37,216 bases of DNA from Alphaproteobacteria bacterium (GTDB lineage Bacteria > Pseudomonadota > Alphaproteobacteria > Rhizobiales > Rhizobiaceae). The stretch covers positions 1 to 37,216 of the forward strand of contig JAJRQF010000038.1 in assembly GCA_024280375.1 (NCBI GenBank), read 5' to 3'. Positions 26,186-34,192 of the stretch are shown here, one piece after another. The position numbers and the translations under genes are program-made. Under the pieces are notes generated by a model, which did not search any database, was not told where the DNA came from, and was given only the letters and a program-made list of their open reading frames with translations. Numbering within the stretch: position 1 is the stretch's first letter; the number at the start of each line of letters is the position of its first letter.

Positions 26186-26201
26186 TTGACCAACTGGTCA
26201 A
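26186..26201. promoter_or_regulatory. RutR operator
   Basis: TTGACCAACTGGTCAA is a perfect palindrome that matches the E. coli RutR consensus TTGACCAnnTGGTCAA at every fixed base. It lies in the 324-base divergent region between the pyrimidine operon and the RutR-type genes. Its left TTGACC can act as a -35 for the regulators, with TTTTAT (26210-26215) as -10. On the other strand the same half-site is followed by TATTCT (26179-26174). RutR bound here would block both promoters and let go on uracil or thymine. The rest of the divergent region (25962-26185) is AT-rich and holds nothing else I can name. Confidence 0.88.
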
Positions 26202-26246
26202 GATTTTTCTTTTATGATGTAATGCCAAGAACTATTCAGGAATTTG

Positions 26247-26930
26247 ATGGACCAGATTTTGAAGAAGCCCACAAGAGCTAAAAAAAGTGCGCGCAATAAA
26301 TCCGCACCGAAAGCGGGTATCAGACAGAAAAAAGAACGGCTTATTCTCAAGGCTGCTGAAAAGGTATTTTCAGAATTCGGATTTCGCGGTGCGACCACTC
26401 AAATGATTGCAGACCGGGCGGGCATTCCAAAGGCCAATTTACATTATTACTTTCCAACCAAGCTTGTGCTCTACCGTAAAATCATCGAGGAAATTTTTTC
26501 AATCTGGCTGGATGCTGCCCAATCTTTTGATGAAAACAGCGACCCGGTTGAGGCGTTGTCACGCTATATCGACAAGAAAATGGAGATATCGCGCAGCCAT
26601 CCTTTTGGTTCCAAAATCTGGGCAAATGAGGTTATGCACGGCGCGCCGATTATTCAGGATTATCTGGAAACCACCTTGCGACAATGGACTGACAGCCGGA
26701 TGGTGATCATTCAGCGATGGATAGATGACGGGTTGATAGACCCGATTGATCCGCGACATCTGCTGTATATGATCTGGGCTTCGACCCAGCATTATGCGGA
26801 TTTTGTTCATCAGATTAAAACTCTGAATGGCGGCAAAAAACTATCGGATACCCAATGGGACAATGCCCGTGAGGACGTTAAAACGATTATTCTAAACGGC
26901 ATTGGTGCTACAAAGAGAGCCGACAAATGA
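26247..26930 (+). CDS. TetR-family regulator, RutR-like (first of a pair)
   Basis: A 227-residue DNA-binding regulator. A basic tail (about 1-26, rich in Lys/Arg) precedes the TetR helix-turn-helix (VFSEFGFRGATTQMIADRAG, then IPKANLHYYFPTK). The ligand domain has the RutR-type signature: KMEISRSHPFGSKIWANEVMHGAP, then LLYMIWASTQHYADF. The ATG at 26247 follows AGGA; the TTG just before it is rejected. The gene runs divergently from the pyrimidine operon with a RutR palindrome in the shared promoter, and overlaps the second regulator by ATGA. It probably senses a pyrimidine or a pathway intermediate. It is more diverged from E. coli RutR than its partner, judged by eye. Confidence 0.88.
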   Translation: MDQILKKPTRAKKSARNKSAPKAGIRQKKERLILKAAEKVFSEFGFRGATTQMIADRAGIPKANLHYYFPTKLVLYRKIIEEIFSIWLDAAQSFDENSDPVEALSRYIDKKMEISRSHPFGSKIWANEVMHGAPIIQDYLETTLRQWTDSRMVIIQRWIDDGLIDPIDPRHLLYMIWASTQHYADFVHQIKTLNGGKKLSDTQWDNAREDVKTIILNGIGATKRADK

Positions 26931-27571
26931 GCCGACAAGAAAAATCACGCGCCTCAAATTCCAAACGCCGCACCAGAATTCAGCAGGAAAATGAAACCCG
27001 AATACTGGAAGCGGCGCTAGAGACTTTTTCGGCCAATGGCTTTAGAGGCACAACAATTGACCAGATTGCCGATGCGGCCGGAATGTCAAAACCAAATGTA
27101 CTGTATTATTTTAGCAACAAGGAAGAGATGCACCGGGTACTACTGGATCAATTGCTGGATACCTGGCTTGATCCATTGCGCAACATTGATGCCGATGGCG
27201 ATCCATTGAATGAAATCCTTCAATATGTGCAGCGCAAACTGGAAATCTCCCGCAAACACCCGCGCGAAAGCCGCCTATTTGCCAATGAGGTTTTACAGGG
27301 TGCACCGCGCATTGAGGATATGATTAAAGGGGCGCTTAAAAACCTGGTTGATGAAAAGGCTGCAACTATTCAGGGCTGGATTGATGAGAAGAAAATTGCT
27401 GACTGTGATCCCCATCATCTGATTTTTTCAATCTGGGCAACAACGCAACATTATGCCGATTTTGATGTGCAGATTTGTGCCGTGCTGGGTAAGAAAAACG
27501 CCTCCAACAGGTTTGATACCGCCTCTGAGTTTCTTGGGAAACTGTTCACTAACGGGCTTCGGGTTTCATAA
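26927..27571 (+). CDS. rutR: TetR-family regulator, RutR (second of a pair)
   Basis: A 214-residue regulator very like E. coli RutR, the uracil/thymine-responsive repressor of pyrimidine use. The HTH is TFSANGFRGTTIDQIADAAG, followed by MSKPNVLYYFSNKEEM. The C-terminal domain carries LEISRKHPRESRLFANEVLQGAP, DEKAATIQGWIDEKKI and HHLIFSIWATTQHYADF, which align with RutR along the whole length. The start overlaps the stop of the first regulator by four bases (ATGA), so the two are translationally coupled. It is the best candidate for binding the palindrome at 26186-26201. Confidence 0.9.
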   Translation: MSRQEKSRASNSKRRTRIQQENETRILEAALETFSANGFRGTTIDQIADAAGMSKPNVLYYFSNKEEMHRVLLDQLLDTWLDPLRNIDADGDPLNEILQYVQRKLEISRKHPRESRLFANEVLQGAPRIEDMIKGALKNLVDEKAATIQGWIDEKKIADCDPHHLIFSIWATTQHYADFDVQICAVLGKKNASNRFDTASEFLGKLFTNGLRVS

Positions 27572-27606
27572 GTTGGGTAGCTAACTATTTGCGCTCACGG
27601 CAACTC

Positions 27607-27637
27607 GTGCTGCGCACGGCCTGCGCGGGCGCAGCAC
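27607..27637. repeat. GC-rich hairpin between convergent genes, member of the repeat family
   Basis: GTGCTGCGC (27607-27615) pairs perfectly with GCGCAGCAC (27629-27637). The enclosed bases form part of a 19-bp sequence (27614-27632) that recurs inverted at 30157-30175. It lies between rutR and the DMT transporter, so it may serve as a shared transcription end, although there is no T-run. Confidence 0.7.
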
Positions 27638-27663
27638 ATAAGCGCCGGGCCGAACTTGTCGGC

Positions 27664-28530
27664 CTAACTATCTGGCGCAAGGTTCATCACAATCAGTCCG
27701 ATAATGGTTATTAGCGCCCCAAATGCTACTGGTAAGCCTACCCATCCATGGCCAATCAAGCCCTCCAGCACAATTATAATGCTGGGGGTTAGATAGCCAT
27801 AGGCCAGAACTTTGGATGAGGGCAGGCGCAGGGATGCAAATTGCAGCAAAAAGAATGTGCCAGCAGTGGTGAAAATTGCCAGATAGGCAACAGTAACCCA
27901 GACAATTACAGGCAATTCATTCCAATTGGTAGAGACCACGTCGCCCATGCCGTAAAGCGAAATCCAAAACGCCGTTGCCACAAGCGTCCAGAACGTAAAC
28001 ACCATGACGCCTTCTCCGCGATTTAGCCGCTTTACCAGCGGGCTATAGGCAGCATGTAACATGCACCCGACAAAGAAAACCATTTCACCATAGCCAATAT
28101 CAAAACTGATCAGAGCCATAATATCGCCGCGAAAAATTACCCATATTGCGCCAGTTGCAGCAATCAGAAGTGAGATAATCACCACCGGCCTGGTGGTTTG
28201 GGACAGGATTAAATATCCAAACCCGGCGCTCATCAGCGGAATTAGCGTAAAGACTGCCGCGGTTGAAACCGGGCTTGCGGTTTGCAGGGCCACAAACATT
28301 AAAACAAAATATGCGCCCATCAACGCCCCAAGCAGAATAAAGCGCCAGGGCGCTTTGGGAATTTTAACCTTGCCGGTGGTGACGGTCAGCAAAACTCCCA
28401 TTACCACACAGGCAAACAAGAACCTTACCGTATTGATTGCACCCGGTTCAATGAATGGTATCGCCATTGAACCAAGAGTAAATGATCCGGATATCAACAC
28501 GGCAAAAAGCATCATTGCCATATGCCCCAT
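27664..28530 (-). CDS. EamA-type (DMT superfamily) transporter
   Basis: A 288-residue inner-membrane protein with about ten hydrophobic segments in two homologous EamA halves (first half from GHMAMMLFAVLISGSF, second from GYGEMVFFVGCMLHAAYSPLV). Such proteins are mostly metabolite or amino-acid exporters; the substrate is unknown. The ATG at 28530 begins directly at the first helix. The frame stays open to 28728, and a TTG at 28614 would add a polar N-terminal tail of 28 residues; no ribosome site decides. The gene is convergent with rutR, so it is probably not part of the pyrimidine regulon unit. Confidence 0.85.
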   Translation of the reverse strand: MGHMAMMLFAVLISGSFTLGSMAIPFIEPGAINTVRFLFACVVMGVLLTVTTGKVKIPKAPWRFILLGALMGAYFVLMFVALQTASPVSTAAVFTLIPLMSAGFGYLILSQTTRPVVIISLLIAATGAIWVIFRGDIMALISFDIGYGEMVFFVGCMLHAAYSPLVKRLNRGEGVMVFTFWTLVATAFWISLYGMGDVVSTNWNELPVIVWVTVAYLAIFTTAGTFFLLQFASLRLPSSKVLAYGYLTPSIIIVLEGLIGHGWVGLPVAFGALITIIGLIVMNLAPDS

Positions 28531-28728
28531 CAGCTTTTCCCGGCCCTTGGCCAGAACAGGCTTTTGCGAGGCATTCGATTGAACGCTTTGATTTTGTTCA
28601 GCGGAATTATTCAATAATATGTTCCGATTGGCTTGATTTATTTGAAATGAGGTGTGCAAAAATACGCATATAATAGAATTTGGGCAGCCTATGTTGTAAT
28701 TATGCGGGCATTGAGCGACGAGAAGCAA

Positions 28729-29295
28729 ATGAATAAATTCGATTGTTTAATATTGAAACCAGTGTCCATCACCGGGCTGATTTTGCTCATCAACTTTAAT
28801 ACCGCCGGTGCAAATGAGGCAATTATCAAAAACCTTGCTGGCCTTGATTCAATTGCGGCACGTTGCATCATTTCCACAAACCGCAAATTTACCGCTGATA
28901 TTTGTGAAACGCTGGCTGAAAATGCTAAAAACCTCGCATCGGTAAATGGAATTGAATATAGCTTTTCAGGCGCAGAGGTCGACGGAAAAGAACAGTTGGT
29001 TCCGGCAGGCGACCTTCAATCCAATCCGCTATATGTCGATTTTAATATCCGTGGGACGGCGGGGAATTCGGTTGGCGCTTCAATCAGGATCACCGCCTAT
29101 ACCTACTATCAACAGGCGATTGAAAAATCCGATAATGGTGCAACCAACCACCCAAGATCTGGAAAGCTTGTGCTTTGGGAAAAAGAGGCTGTAGCCAACG
29201 GGCCTTCAAAACGAATAGGCAAAGCGCTTTCCGCGCACATGACGAAGAAGCTGAAAGTACTCATTCAGTTGTTTGCACAAAGGAAATTTGAGTGA
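28729..29295 (+). CDS. Exported protein of unknown function
   Basis: A 188-residue protein I cannot place in a family. A probable signal peptide covers about residues 9-28 (PVSITGLILLINFNTAGA). The remainder is a small soluble domain with two cysteines (AARCIIS, ADICETL) about fifteen residues apart that could form a disulfide, and a beta-rich centre (IEYSFSGAEVDG, LYVDFNIRG, ASIRITAYTYYQQ). The ATG at 28729 has a weak AGAAG site; the open frame reaches back to 28654 without a better start. Divergent from the DMT gene and upstream of the Crp/Fnr regulator. Confidence 0.65.
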   Translation: MNKFDCLILKPVSITGLILLINFNTAGANEAIIKNLAGLDSIAARCIISTNRKFTADICETLAENAKNLASVNGIEYSFSGAEVDGKEQLVPAGDLQSNPLYVDFNIRGTAGNSVGASIRITAYTYYQQAIEKSDNGATNHPRSGKLVLWEKEAVANGPSKRIGKALSAHMTKKLKVLIQLFAQRKFE

Positions 29296-29414
29296 TTTTT
29301 GGCAAAAACCAATGTATCAAAAAGTTGATGTCAAATCTCTGGACTTGCCAATTGGCTGGCTCGCGCCTAGCCTGCAAAAAAATAACAATAAACTGATATG
29401 ATTGTGGGAGCATC

Positions 29415-30101
29415 ATGAATCTTCTTAGCCAGATTGATTTGTTTAAATGTTTGAACGAACGGGAAGTCATGCGTTATTCATCGCGGTGTTTCTGGCGTGA
29501 ATATGGTGAAAACGAACTCGTTATAGATTTCGAAGACGAATCGAGAGATGTGCGATTTTTGCTTACCGGGAGAGCGCGGGTTATCCTGCGTATCGCCACC
29601 GGAAAAGAAATAATTCTTGGCGATATGGGGCCAAATGACTTTGTTGGTGAAATTGCCGCGATTGATAACCAGGGTCGAGCCGCCAATGTGACAGTGTTGA
29701 ACACCTCGCGCATGTGCGTGATGCCGCAATCGGTATTTCTGGATATTTTGGCGGAATCTCCTGAGGTGAGCCTGAATATCATGCGGGTTTTGACCTCGCG
29801 TATCCGCAAGTTGAACATGCGTCTGACAGAACATTGTTTCCTGCAGGCCAAGCACAGAATTTGCGTTGAAATCATGCGAAAATCCCGCCCGCGAATTGGC
29901 CACGAAAACCAACGGGTAATTTCGCCGCCGCCCCTGCAAAGAGAGATCGCCGAACGGGTTGGCACCAGACGTGAAGTTGTTTCCCGTCAAATTTCAGCCC
30001 TTCGAAAACAGGGCATCGTTGAAAAAACCCCGCGCGCGCTGGTGATCAAGGATATTCCGGCGATCAACAAAATTATCGAAGAAGGCTGGGAAGACGATTG
30101 A
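29415..30101 (+). CDS. Crp/Fnr-family transcriptional regulator
   Basis: A 228-residue regulator with an N-terminal cyclic-nucleotide-binding fold (about 5-125) and a C-terminal Crp-type winged helix (about 145-215). The phosphate-binding cassette reads FVGEIAAIDNQGRAANV, keeping the Glu and Arg used by cAMP receptors, so nucleotide binding is plausible. The recognition helix is in VGTRREVVSRQISALRKQGIVEKTPRALVI. There is no N-terminal cysteine cluster, so it is not an Fnr-type iron-sulfur sensor. GGGAG precedes the ATG by a few bases. Target genes are unknown; the class III cyclase at 14.5 kb could supply a ligand, which is speculation. Confidence 0.9.
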   Translation: MNLLSQIDLFKCLNEREVMRYSSRCFWREYGENELVIDFEDESRDVRFLLTGRARVILRIATGKEIILGDMGPNDFVGEIAAIDNQGRAANVTVLNTSRMCVMPQSVFLDILAESPEVSLNIMRVLTSRIRKLNMRLTEHCFLQAKHRICVEIMRKSRPRIGHENQRVISPPPLQREIAERVGTRREVVSRQISALRKQGIVEKTPRALVIKDIPAINKIIEEGWEDD

Positions 30102-30125
30102 TTTGAGAATTAATTGGGCGATTGA

Positions 30126-30182
30126 GACACCGAAGAGGTGTCCGGCCGGTCAGGCCGCGCCCGCGCAGGCCGTGCAAAGCAC
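30126..30182. repeat. GC-rich palindromic repeat element
   Basis: It contains GACACC/GGTGTC (30126-30142), the 19-bp sequence shared inverted with 27614-27632 (30157-30175), and a GTGC-AAA-GCAC mini-hairpin (30172-30182). It is followed by ATTGGCCGTGAGCGAAA, the same 17 bases found after the element upstream of lepA. No T-run follows on either strand. Confidence 0.75.
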
Positions 30183-30205
30183 AATTGGCCGTGAGCGAAA
30201 TTAAC

Positions 30206-30296
30206 CGTGCGCTCTCTTTTGTATTCCGTTCGCTTGCGCGTAAACACGTGCGCTCTCTTTTGTATTCCGTTCGCTTGCGCGTAAACACGTGCGCTC
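30206..30296. repeat. Tandem repeat, two identical 41-bp copies and part of a third
   Basis: Copies at 30206-30246 and 30247-30287 are identical; the third matches for its first nine bases (CGTGCGCTC, 30288-30296). The unit begins CGTGCGCTC and contains CGTTCGCTTGCGC, motifs that recur near 34490 and 36440-36475. Identical copies imply a recent duplication. It does not code for anything. Confidence 0.92.
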
Positions 30297-30351
30297 ACTT
30301 TGTTTAGTTATTCAAATCTTGCGCTTCACTTCGCTCAACGTGCGATTTGAA

Positions 30352-31296
30352 CTAGAATCTCGCCCAATAATCAATCAAATGATGGGCGATGGCCATTTTT
30401 GGTGGCACGAAGAAATCCACATCTTCCGGGTGATCAAGAGCCGTCAAAACCTCTTTCCTGGTAAACCAGCGACAGTCTGAAAGTTCTTTTTCATCCATGA
30501 TAATTTTGGTTGTTTTGGCTTCCGCAAAACAGCCGATCATCAGCGAGAATGGAAATGGCCAGGGCTGGTTTGCCCGATATTGTACCTTGCCAATTTGAAG
30601 GCCAGCCTCTTCACCAATTTCACGACGAACTGCGCCTTCAAAACTTTCTCCAGGTTCCACAAATCCGGCCAGAGCCGAATACATGCCCTCGGCCCAATGA
30701 TGTGAGCGCGCCATTAGGCACCTGTCGCCATCCACAGCCAACATAATAACCACCGGGTCAGTTCGCGGAAAATGTTCGGTTCCGCAATTGGAGCAAATGC
30801 GTTTATAGCCGCCATCTGCCTGCGCACTTTCGTGGCCACAGCGTGAGCAAAACTTGTGCGATGCATGCCAGGCCAAAAGGGATGCGCCTTGCGCCACCTC
30901 GCCCATGCGGGAGGGATGCAATAATCCCTGAATTGCCAGCGAGCGGTAATCAATCGCCTTGATATTGTCGGGTAATTTTTCCGCATCCGTTTCCGGATCG
31001 AATTTTGCCGAAATAGCCAAAATCGGCACATCGCCTTCATAACCCAGCAATACTTCCATGCCTCGCCTTGGATTGAAAATCTCGATCATATCCAGCGCAA
31101 AAAGTGGGTCTGGTTCGCAACTCCCGAATTGAACCATCACCCGGCCTTTAGCAAATATGATGGCCCGCGCGGACGGGTTGGCGATTGCCTTTTCAAGACA
31201 ATCCGGCGTGCGGGATTCAGATTGTCTGTTCACTTTGCCATTGGCAAAAACAAGTTCGGCCGAAGGTTCGGGAAACTGGGTTTGTTCAAAAAACAT
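30352..31296 (-). CDS. nudC: NAD(+) diphosphatase (NudC, Nudix hydrolase)
   Basis: A 314-residue enzyme that cleaves NAD(H) to NMN(H) and AMP and, in bacteria where it has been studied, removes NAD caps from RNA. A zinc ribbon has Cys150, Cys153, Cys168 and Cys171 (CSRCG, CSNCG). The Nudix box follows at 211-233 (GFVEPGESFEGAVRREIGEE). The NudC-specific motif appears as NQPWPFPFSLM. The length and domain order are those of the family. The start overlaps the end of the HIT-protein gene by eleven bases, so the two are co-transcribed. Confidence 0.95.
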   Translation of the reverse strand: MFFEQTQFPEPSAELVFANGKVNRQSESRTPDCLEKAIANPSARAIIFAKGRVMVQFGSCEPDPLFALDMIEIFNPRRGMEVLLGYEGDVPILAISAKFDPETDAEKLPDNIKAIDYRSLAIQGLLHPSRMGEVAQGASLLAWHASHKFCSRCGHESAQADGGYKRICSNCGTEHFPRTDPVVIMLAVDGDRCLMARSHHWAEGMYSALAGFVEPGESFEGAVRREIGEEAGLQIGKVQYRANQPWPFPFSLMIGCFAEAKTTKIIMDEKELSDCRWFTRKEVLTALDHPEDVDFFVPPKMAIAHHLIDYWARF

Positions 31297-31702
31297 GGGA
31301 TTTCATCTCGCTTTGCAATTGGGAAATCAACCGGCTTGCTGCTACCTTGGAATATGGCTCTGCTACGCCAAATCCCCAAACGGGGCCAGGCCAATTTGCA
31401 TCATTTTCAAACCTTGCAATCACATGCACATGCAATTGACGTACAATATTGCCGAGTGCGCCGGTGTTTATTTTTTCAGCCTCGGTAAGTTTTTGCAGCA
31501 CCTTGGAGATCAATGCGGTCTCGCGGGCCAATTGCAATTGCTCATCATCGTTTAAATCGAAAATTTCACTACAATCAGAACGCTGCGGCACAAGCACCAG
31601 CCAGGGCCACCGCGCATCGTTTAGCAAGTGAATTTCGCACAGTTCAAGCCTACCTGCGGGCAAAGTATCTTGTTCCAGTCGTGCATCGAGATGAAAGTTC
31701 AT
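31286..31702 (-). CDS. HIT-family nucleotide hydrolase/transferase
   Basis: A 138-residue HIT-fold protein. The catalytic motif is QLHVHVIAR, with the first His of the usual HxHxH replaced by Gln89 while His91 and His93 remain. The C-terminal ANWPGPVWGFG stretch is typical of the alphaproteobacterial members. Such proteins act on dinucleotide polyphosphates or AMP-linked compounds. It is the upstream partner of nudC, overlapping it by eleven bases, and both enzymes handle AMP-containing dinucleotides. Divergent from the SRP RNA gene. Confidence 0.9.
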   Translation of the reverse strand: MNFHLDARLEQDTLPAGRLELCEIHLLNDARWPWLVLVPQRSDCSEIFDLNDDEQLQLARETALISKVLQKLTEAEKINTGALGNIVRQLHVHVIARFENDANWPGPVWGFGVAEPYSKVAASRLISQLQSEMKSHVF

Positions 31703-31796
31703 TGGGCAAATCTAGCCATTGGGCGCAATAATTCAATGCATCTTTTTTTAAATCACCGCTTGCTTTTCGAACGCTGGCGCATGATATGATTATTTC

Positions 31797-31893
31797 GGGA
31801 GGTTGGTGATGGACGTACCGCTCGCCAACCGGGTCAGATCCGGAAGGAAGCAGCCCCAACGAGTTTCGGCGCGGGTCATCTTGCCAGCCTCCC
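31797..31893 (+). ncRNA. ffs: 4.5S RNA, small signal recognition particle RNA
   Basis: The conserved core GGTCAGATCCGGAAGGAAGCA, including the GGAA tetraloop that binds Ffh, lies at about 31832-31852. The matching asymmetric loop partner is GGGTCATC further on. The ends GGGAGG (31797-31802) and CCTCCC (31888-31893) close the long hairpin. This RNA with Ffh targets membrane proteins to the translocon. The position just before dnaX is normal for this group. Ends are set by the terminal stem. Confidence 0.95.
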
Positions 31894-32006
31894 ACTTATC
31901 CATGTCACTTATTCGCGCTACTTATCCACGATTGCGTTTCAACATTTTCTTTCATCATCACAACAATTGATCTAGGCTCATTTCCTGAACCAGCACGGCA
32001 AATCAA

Positions 32007-33800
32007 ATGAGTAATGACAAAAAAACAAGTGAAGATGCGGCAACCGGCTACCGGGTGCTGGCGCGTAAATATCGCCCGAGCTCTTTTGCTGATCTCATTG
32101 GCCAACAGCCAATGGTGCAAACTCTCTCGCATGCATTTTCCAGTGGTCGAATTGCCCAGGCCTATATGCTGACCGGGGTTCGCGGCGTTGGTAAAACCAC
32201 CACAGCGCGCATTCTGGCTCGCGCCTTGAATTTCAAGACTGCTGACAAGGACGCTCCCGATATTGAACTTGGCGAAATGGGTGAGCATTGCGAAGAGATT
32301 ATGGCTGGTCGCCATGTGGATGTTTTGGAAATGGATGCCGCATCCCATACTGGCATTGATGATATTCGCGATATTATCGCCTCCACCCAATACCGCCCGA
32401 TCTCGGCGCGTTATAAAGTTTATATCATCGATGAAGTGCATATGCTGTCGAAGAACGCCTTTAATGGCTTGCTGAAAACCCTCGAAGAACCACCAGCGCA
32501 TGTGAAATTTATTTTCGCCACCACAGAAATTCGCAAAGTCCCGATTACCGTACTTTCTCGTTGTCAGCGGTTTGATTTGCGCCGGATTGAGGCCAGCGAA
32601 ATGGTTGGCCTTTTGGAAAAAATTGCCGGTCTGGAAAATGTCGATGCGGAAGGTGATGCATTGGCAATGATTGCGCGCGCCGGCGAAGGCTCTGCCCGCG
32701 ATGCATTATCGCTGTTTGATCAGGCTATCGCCCATGCGGATGGCAAGGTTGAGGCCGAGGATGTGCGCAATATGCTGGGCCTGGCCGACCGCGCGCGTAT
32801 TATCGACCTGTTTGAATATGTGATGAAGGGCGATGTGCAGGAAGCGCTTGGTGAATTGAAATATCAATATGATTCCGGCGCTGATCCGGCAACGGTTTTG
32901 AGCGATCTTGCGGGCTTTGTTCATTATGTCACCAAGGTGCGTTTTGTACCGGAGGCCGCCGATGATAAAACCCTGTCGGAACAAGAGCGCAAGCGCGGCA
33001 AGGAATTTGCCGAAAAACTCTCACCGCGGGTATTGGGTCGGGCCTGGCAAATATTGCTCAAGGGTATTAGCGAAGTTCAAACGTCCAACCGGCCATTGGC
33101 GGCAGCCGATATGGTGTTGGTACGGTTAACCCATGCGGCCGATTTACCAACACCCGATGAGGCATTGAAGAAACTAGAGGACGGGGGCAACCCCAATATG
33201 CCTGCACCAAATACCGGCCCGTCAGGCAGCGGTGGTGGTACTACCGCATCAGGTGGCTCAGGTTTTTCTGCCCCGGTTCAGGCTATGGCCAATGGCGGCG
33301 CGCCGGTTGCACAAAGAAGATTAGAACCAACTGCCAGTGCATCGGTTGAAACCCAGCCCAACCAATATGCGCAAATCAATACATTTGATGAGCTTTTGGC
33401 GGAAGCAGAAAAACGCCGCGAAATTAAGTTTAAGCTCGAACTGCGCAACCATATCCGCCTTGTGAGCTTTGCCCCGGGTCGTATGGAAATAAACCTCACT
33501 GGTAATTCGCCGCGCAGTCTGGTCAATGATATTTCCAGCAAATTGCAGGCATGGACCGGTGAACGCTGGATGGTGGCCGCAAGCCAGCAAGAGGGTGATG
33601 CCACACGCCGTGAACAAGACGATGCCTATAAGAAATTACTGTTGGAAGATGCCAAAAATACGCCCGCCGTCGCGGCCGTTCTGTCTACTTTTCCCGGCAG
33701 TGCCATTGTTGACATTCGGGTACGCGAAAAAGAACAACCACTGGAAGATCCATCACTCGAAGAAGAAAAAGATGATGACGGATTGGACGATTTTTTCTAA
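32007..33800 (+). CDS. dnaX: DNA polymerase III subunit gamma/tau
   Basis: A 597-residue clamp-loader ATPase that loads the sliding clamp and holds the polymerase cores. Walker A is GVRGVGKTT (57-65), Walker B is IIDEVHMLS, the sensor-1 region FATTEIRKVP and the SRC motif LSRCQRFDLRRI are all present. The zinc-binding cysteines of E. coli DnaX are mostly missing here (only EHC remains), as in other alphaproteobacteria as far as I recall. The C-terminal third has a low-complexity Gly/Ala/Pro linker and a tau-type tail ending in acidic residues. No clear programmed frameshift signal was seen. It is followed 21 bases later by ybaB. Confidence 0.97.
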   Translation: MSNDKKTSEDAATGYRVLARKYRPSSFADLIGQQPMVQTLSHAFSSGRIAQAYMLTGVRGVGKTTTARILARALNFKTADKDAPDIELGEMGEHCEEIMAGRHVDVLEMDAASHTGIDDIRDIIASTQYRPISARYKVYIIDEVHMLSKNAFNGLLKTLEEPPAHVKFIFATTEIRKVPITVLSRCQRFDLRRIEASEMVGLLEKIAGLENVDAEGDALAMIARAGEGSARDALSLFDQAIAHADGKVEAEDVRNMLGLADRARIIDLFEYVMKGDVQEALGELKYQYDSGADPATVLSDLAGFVHYVTKVRFVPEAADDKTLSEQERKRGKEFAEKLSPRVLGRAWQILLKGISEVQTSNRPLAAADMVLVRLTHAADLPTPDEALKKLEDGGNPNMPAPNTGPSGSGGGTTASGGSGFSAPVQAMANGGAPVAQRRLEPTASASVETQPNQYAQINTFDELLAEAEKRREIKFKLELRNHIRLVSFAPGRMEINLTGNSPRSLVNDISSKLQAWTGERWMVAASQQEGDATRREQDDAYKKLLLEDAKNTPAVAAVLSTFPGSAIVDIRVREKEQPLEDPSLEEEKDDDGLDDFF

Positions 33801-33821
33801 GAACAAAATTCGGAGAATATT

Positions 33822-34145
33822 ATGAAAGACATCATGGGCATGATGGGCAAGGTCAAGGAGATGCAAGAGAAAATGCAATCCATGCAGGCCGAGCTTGAAA
33901 ATATTGAAGTAGAAGGTGTTGCTGGAGCCGGCATGGTTACCGTCACGCTTTCCGGCAAGGGTGTTATGAAGGGTTTGTCAATCGACCCAAGCCTGATTAC
34001 GCCGGATGATGTGGAAATGCTGGAAGACCTGATTATGGCCGCTCACAATGATGCAAAGGCAAAATCTGAGGCGACAATGGCTGAAAAAACTCAGGAACTA
34101 ACCGCTGGTCTGCCAATTCCTCCGGGCATGAAACTGCCTTTTTAG
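33822..34145 (+). CDS. ybaB: Nucleoid-associated protein YbaB/EbfC
   Basis: A 107-residue DNA-binding protein of the YbaB/EbfC family. Typical features are an N-terminal helical stretch ([20 protein letters not shown]), [18 protein letters not shown] in the centre, [16 protein letters not shown], and the end [12 protein letters not shown]. It lies 21 bases downstream of dnaX in the usual dnaX-ybaB operon. recR, which usually comes next, is missing here. The last 69 bases are repeated at 34193-34261 (see that entry). Confidence 0.95.
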   Translation: MKDIMGMMGKVKEMQEKMQSMQAELENIEVEGVAGAGMVTVTLSGKGVMKGLSIDPSLITPDDVEMLEDLIMAAHNDAKAKSEATMAEKTQELTAGLPIPPGMKLPF

Positions 34146-34192
34146 TGGCTCGTGTTTTGCGCATCGCTTCGCTCTACGTGCAACATGAGCTA

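Noticed and set aside
29325-29356. Fnr-like site or the GCCAATTGGC palindrome before the Crp/Fnr gene
   Set aside because: TTGATGTCAA does not fit the TTGAT-N4-ATCAA pattern, and the 10-base palindrome could arise by chance.
30206-30296. CRISPR array
   Set aside because: The 41-bp copies follow each other with no spacers, and there are no cas genes in the window.
32007-33800. Programmed frameshift in dnaX
   Set aside because: I saw no A-run slippery site with a following hairpin at the position expected for a short gamma form.
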